Under the pieces are notes generated by a model. That model worked only from the letters and a program-made list of their open reading frames with translations, searched no databases and was not told where the DNA came from. Source: Candidatus Heimdallarchaeota archaeon (lineage in GTDB: Archaea; Asgardarchaeota; Heimdallarchaeia; Hodarchaeales; LC-3). From it: a stretch of 7,265 bases of DNA. Shown here in pieces: positions 5,703-7,265 of the stretch; position 1 is the stretch's first letter; each line of letters opens with the position of its first letter. The stretch spans positions 1-7,265 of the forward strand of contig DAHXPE010000357.1 in assembly GCA_027364495.1 (NCBI GenBank), given 5' to 3'. Position numbers and translations under genes: made by a program.

Positions 5703-7112
5703 TTATCCAATTGATCCTTCCATTTCAAGTTCCATTAAACGATGAAGCTCAACAGCATAGTCTAAAGGGAGTTCTTTTGCAAAAGGTTCTAAAAAACCCA
5801 TAACTAACATATGGGATGCTTTACCTTCAGGGATACCGCGTGATTGTAGGTAAAAGATTTCATCATCACCAATTTTGCCAACACGAGCTTCATGGCTAAG
5901 TAAAGCATCTTCTTCTTCAATCTGAATAACTGGATAGGTATCAGTTCGAGATTTCTCGTCAAGAAGGAGTGCGTCACAAGAAACGTTAACTTTACAGCCA
6001 GTAGCTCCTTTTGCAACGCGGACCAAACCACGATAGGTAGTTCGACCACCGAATTTGGAAATGGATTTGTTAATAATACGAGAGTTAGAATTCTTACCAA
6101 AATGGATAACTTTAGCACCAGCATCCTGATGTTGCTGACTGCCAGCATATGCAATAGATAAGATATCAGCAGAAGAATTGTCACCCATTAAATAAACAGA
6201 AGGATATTTCATAGTCAAATGAGAACCAAGATTACCATCAACCCATTCAACACGAGCATTTTCGTAAGCATGAGCACGTTTAGTAACAAGGTTGAAAACA
6301 TCTTTGCTCCAGTTTTGGACAGTAGTATACCTAATTTTAGAATTTTTAGTAGCTACAACCTCTACAACAGCAGCATGTAAGGATTTAGTACTATATACCG
6401 GAGCAGTACATCCTTCAATGTAGTGAACGCTAGAACCCGGTTCAGCAACAATAAGAGTTCGCTCAAATTGACCAATATTTTTTGCATTAATTCGGAAATA
6501 AGCTTGAAGAGGGAAATCAACATGAATTCCTTCAGGAATATAAACAAAAGAGCCACCAGACCAGATAGCAGAGTTTAAGGCAGCAAATTTATTGTCCTGA
6601 GGAGGAACAATTTTACCAAACCATTTTTTGAAAACTTCAGGGTATTCTTTAACACCAGTGTCGGTATCAAGAAAGACAACACCTTGGTCGGCAAGTTCTT
6701 TACGCAAATTATGATAAACAGACTCAGATTCGTACTGAGCACCGACACCACCGAAATATTTCTTTTCAGCTTCAGGAATACCTAATTTATCAAAGGTGTT
6801 TTTAATAGTTTCAGGAACTTCTTCCCAATTAGTAACCGATTTTTCAGAAGGTTTACCGTAGTAAGTGATCTCATCAAAATTGATCTCATGGAGATTACCA
6901 CCCCAAGTAGGGAGGGGCTTTTCTAGGAATATTTGAAAAGATTTGAGTCTAAAATTTAAAAGCCATTCGGGTTCCTCTTTCATAGCACTGATTTCACGAA
7001 TAAGATTTTCGGTTAATCCTTTAGGAGCTTTATAGAGAAAAGCTTCAGGATCAGAAAAGCCATATTTAGCATAATCAGTATCTGCTAGAGGGTCTGCAAT
7101 AGGTTTTGCCAT
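5703..7112 (-). CDS. sufB: Fe-S cluster assembly scaffold protein SufB
   Basis: A 469-residue SufB, the scaffold on which the Suf system builds nascent iron-sulfur clusters. Family marks run in order: YAKYGFSDPEAFLYKAPKGL near 14-33, KEEPEWLLNFRLKSF near 45-59, FGGVGAQYESESVYHN near 120-135, SAIWSGGSFVYIPEGI near 181-196, FERTLIVAEPGSSVHYIEGC near 216-235, and YTTVQNWSKDVFNLV near 262-276. The key SCDALLLDEKSRTDTYP has Cys379, equivalent to the sulfur-accepting Cys405 of E. coli SufB, and SHEA at 406-409 gives the conserved His-Glu. The C-terminal IFYLQSRGIPEGKASHMLVMGFLEPF is typical, and the length and ending (MEGSIG) are normal. ATG at 7112 has GAGG 11 bases upstream. It is the first gene of the operon visible here. 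sufC would be expected nearby but does not lie in the 153 bases upstream. Confidence 0.95.
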   Translation of the reverse strand: MAKPIADPLADTDYAKYGFSDPEAFLYKAPKGLTENLIREISAMKEEPEWLLNFRLKSFQIFLEKPLPTWGGNLHEINFDEITYYGKPSEKSVTNWEEVPETIKNTFDKLGIPEAEKKYFGGVGAQYESESVYHNLRKELADQGVVFLDTDTGVKEYPEVFKKWFGKIVPPQDNKFAALNSAIWSGGSFVYIPEGIHVDFPLQAYFRINAKNIGQFERTLIVAEPGSSVHYIEGCTAPVYSTKSLHAAVVEVVATKNSKIRYTTVQNWSKDVFNLVTKRAHAYENARVEWVDGNLGSHLTMKYPSVYLMGDNSSADILSIAYAGSQQHQDAGAKVIHFGKNSNSRIINKSISKFGGRTTYRGLVRVAKGATGCKVNVSCDALLLDEKSRTDTYPVIQIEEEDALLSHEARVGKIGDDEIFYLQSRGIPEGKASHMLVMGFLEPFAKELPLDYAVELHRLMELEMEGSIG

Positions 7113-7123
7113 ATTATTAATTG

Positions 7124-7127
7124 CCTC
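7124..7127 (-). promoter_or_regulatory. Ribosome binding site (GAGG) for sufB
   Basis: GAGG on the minus strand lies 11 bases before the sufB ATG. The spacing is a little long but fits a translated leader. Confidence 0.4.
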
Positions 7128-7155
7128 AAGTAATTTTAAGTTAAATCTATTTTAA

Positions 7156-7169
7156 TTAACAATTGTTAA
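7156..7169. promoter_or_regulatory. 14-bp perfect palindrome TTAACAATTGTTAA upstream of sufB
   Basis: A self-complementary 14-mer centred about 50 bases before the sufB ATG, where a promoter-proximal operator would be expected. A dimeric regulator could bind it. No known consensus is matched with certainty. Confidence 0.4.
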
Positions 7170-7186
7170 CAAAACATTAAAAAACT

Positions 7187-7221
7187 TTAGGTAAGGAGAT
7201 TTTTCGAAACCTAATTCCTTA
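7187..7221. promoter_or_regulatory. Interleaved dyads upstream of sufB: TTAGGT/ACCTAA and TAAGGA/TCCTTA
   Basis: TTAGGT (7187-7192) pairs with ACCTAA (7209-7214), and TAAGGA (7192-7197) pairs with TCCTTA (7216-7221). The pairs interlock, so both could not form as simple hairpins in one RNA. A TTTCGAAA palindrome (7202-7209) lies between the arms. The TTAGGT half-sites also occur in the dyad at 331-353. A candidate control region for the suf operon, perhaps iron-responsive; inference. Confidence 0.35.
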
Positions 7222-7265
7222 TTTCTAAAATATTATTTTTTTACTATAATTAATTAATATTATTA

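Noticed and set aside
5804..6184. Minus-strand 126-codon frame inside sufB
   Set aside because: Out-of-frame shadow of sufB, with a leucine-rich composition typical of a shifted reading.
7113..7265. Possible upstream sufC end or divergent gene
   Set aside because: All frames are broken by stops and there is no ABC ATPase motif. GGTAAGGAG on the plus strand has no ATG, GTG or TTG after it before the window ends.
1..7265. tRNA, CRISPR array, insertion sequence or toxin-antitoxin
   Set aside because: No cloverleaf, regularly spaced repeats, transposase or small paired genes could be found on either strand.

Overview
This is an AT-rich window (G+C roughly one third, by eye) from an archaeon, most likely a metagenome or single-cell contig. 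The archaeal assignment rests on four things: a UPF0147-family gene, a two-subunit aconitase X of the phosphomevalonate dehydratase type, Shine-Dalgarno sites (GAGGT, GGTG, GTGAT) that match the archaeal 16S tail, and several TTG starts. SufB closely resembles what I remember of Nitrososphaerota sequences, but Asgard or Thermoplasmatota relatives are not excluded. The lineage call is inference.

Layout from left to right. Positions 1-46 are a perfect inverted copy of 489-534, and this segment truncates a UPF0147-family gene on the minus strand. A roughly 300-bp AT-rich spacer follows. Next is a minus-strand operon of the large (408 aa) and small (138 aa) subunits of aconitase X, probably phosphomevalonate dehydratase of the archaeal mevalonate pathway. 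A divergent plus-strand gene encodes a HAD-family phosphatase or phosphomutase. It converges, with a 12-bp stop overlap, on a minus-strand YycJ/WalJ-type metallo-beta-lactamase-fold gene that is frameshifted at a seven-A tract. The right half is a minus-strand operon in transcription order sufB, sufD, Rieske ferredoxin. The last two overlap by ATGA, and a U8 terminator follows. sufC is not in the window.

The genes are linked by iron-sulfur chemistry. SufB and SufD form most of the cluster-assembly scaffold, the Rieske protein carries a [2Fe-2S] cluster, and aconitase X is an iron-sulfur or iron-dependent dehydratase that could be a client. These are conserved housekeeping families, and I see no clear novel system. 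The points worth a second look are the foldback-like left edge, the frameshifted hydrolase, and TTAGGT/ACCTAA dyads, resembling metal-regulator half-sites, in two intergenic regions, one of them upstream of sufB.
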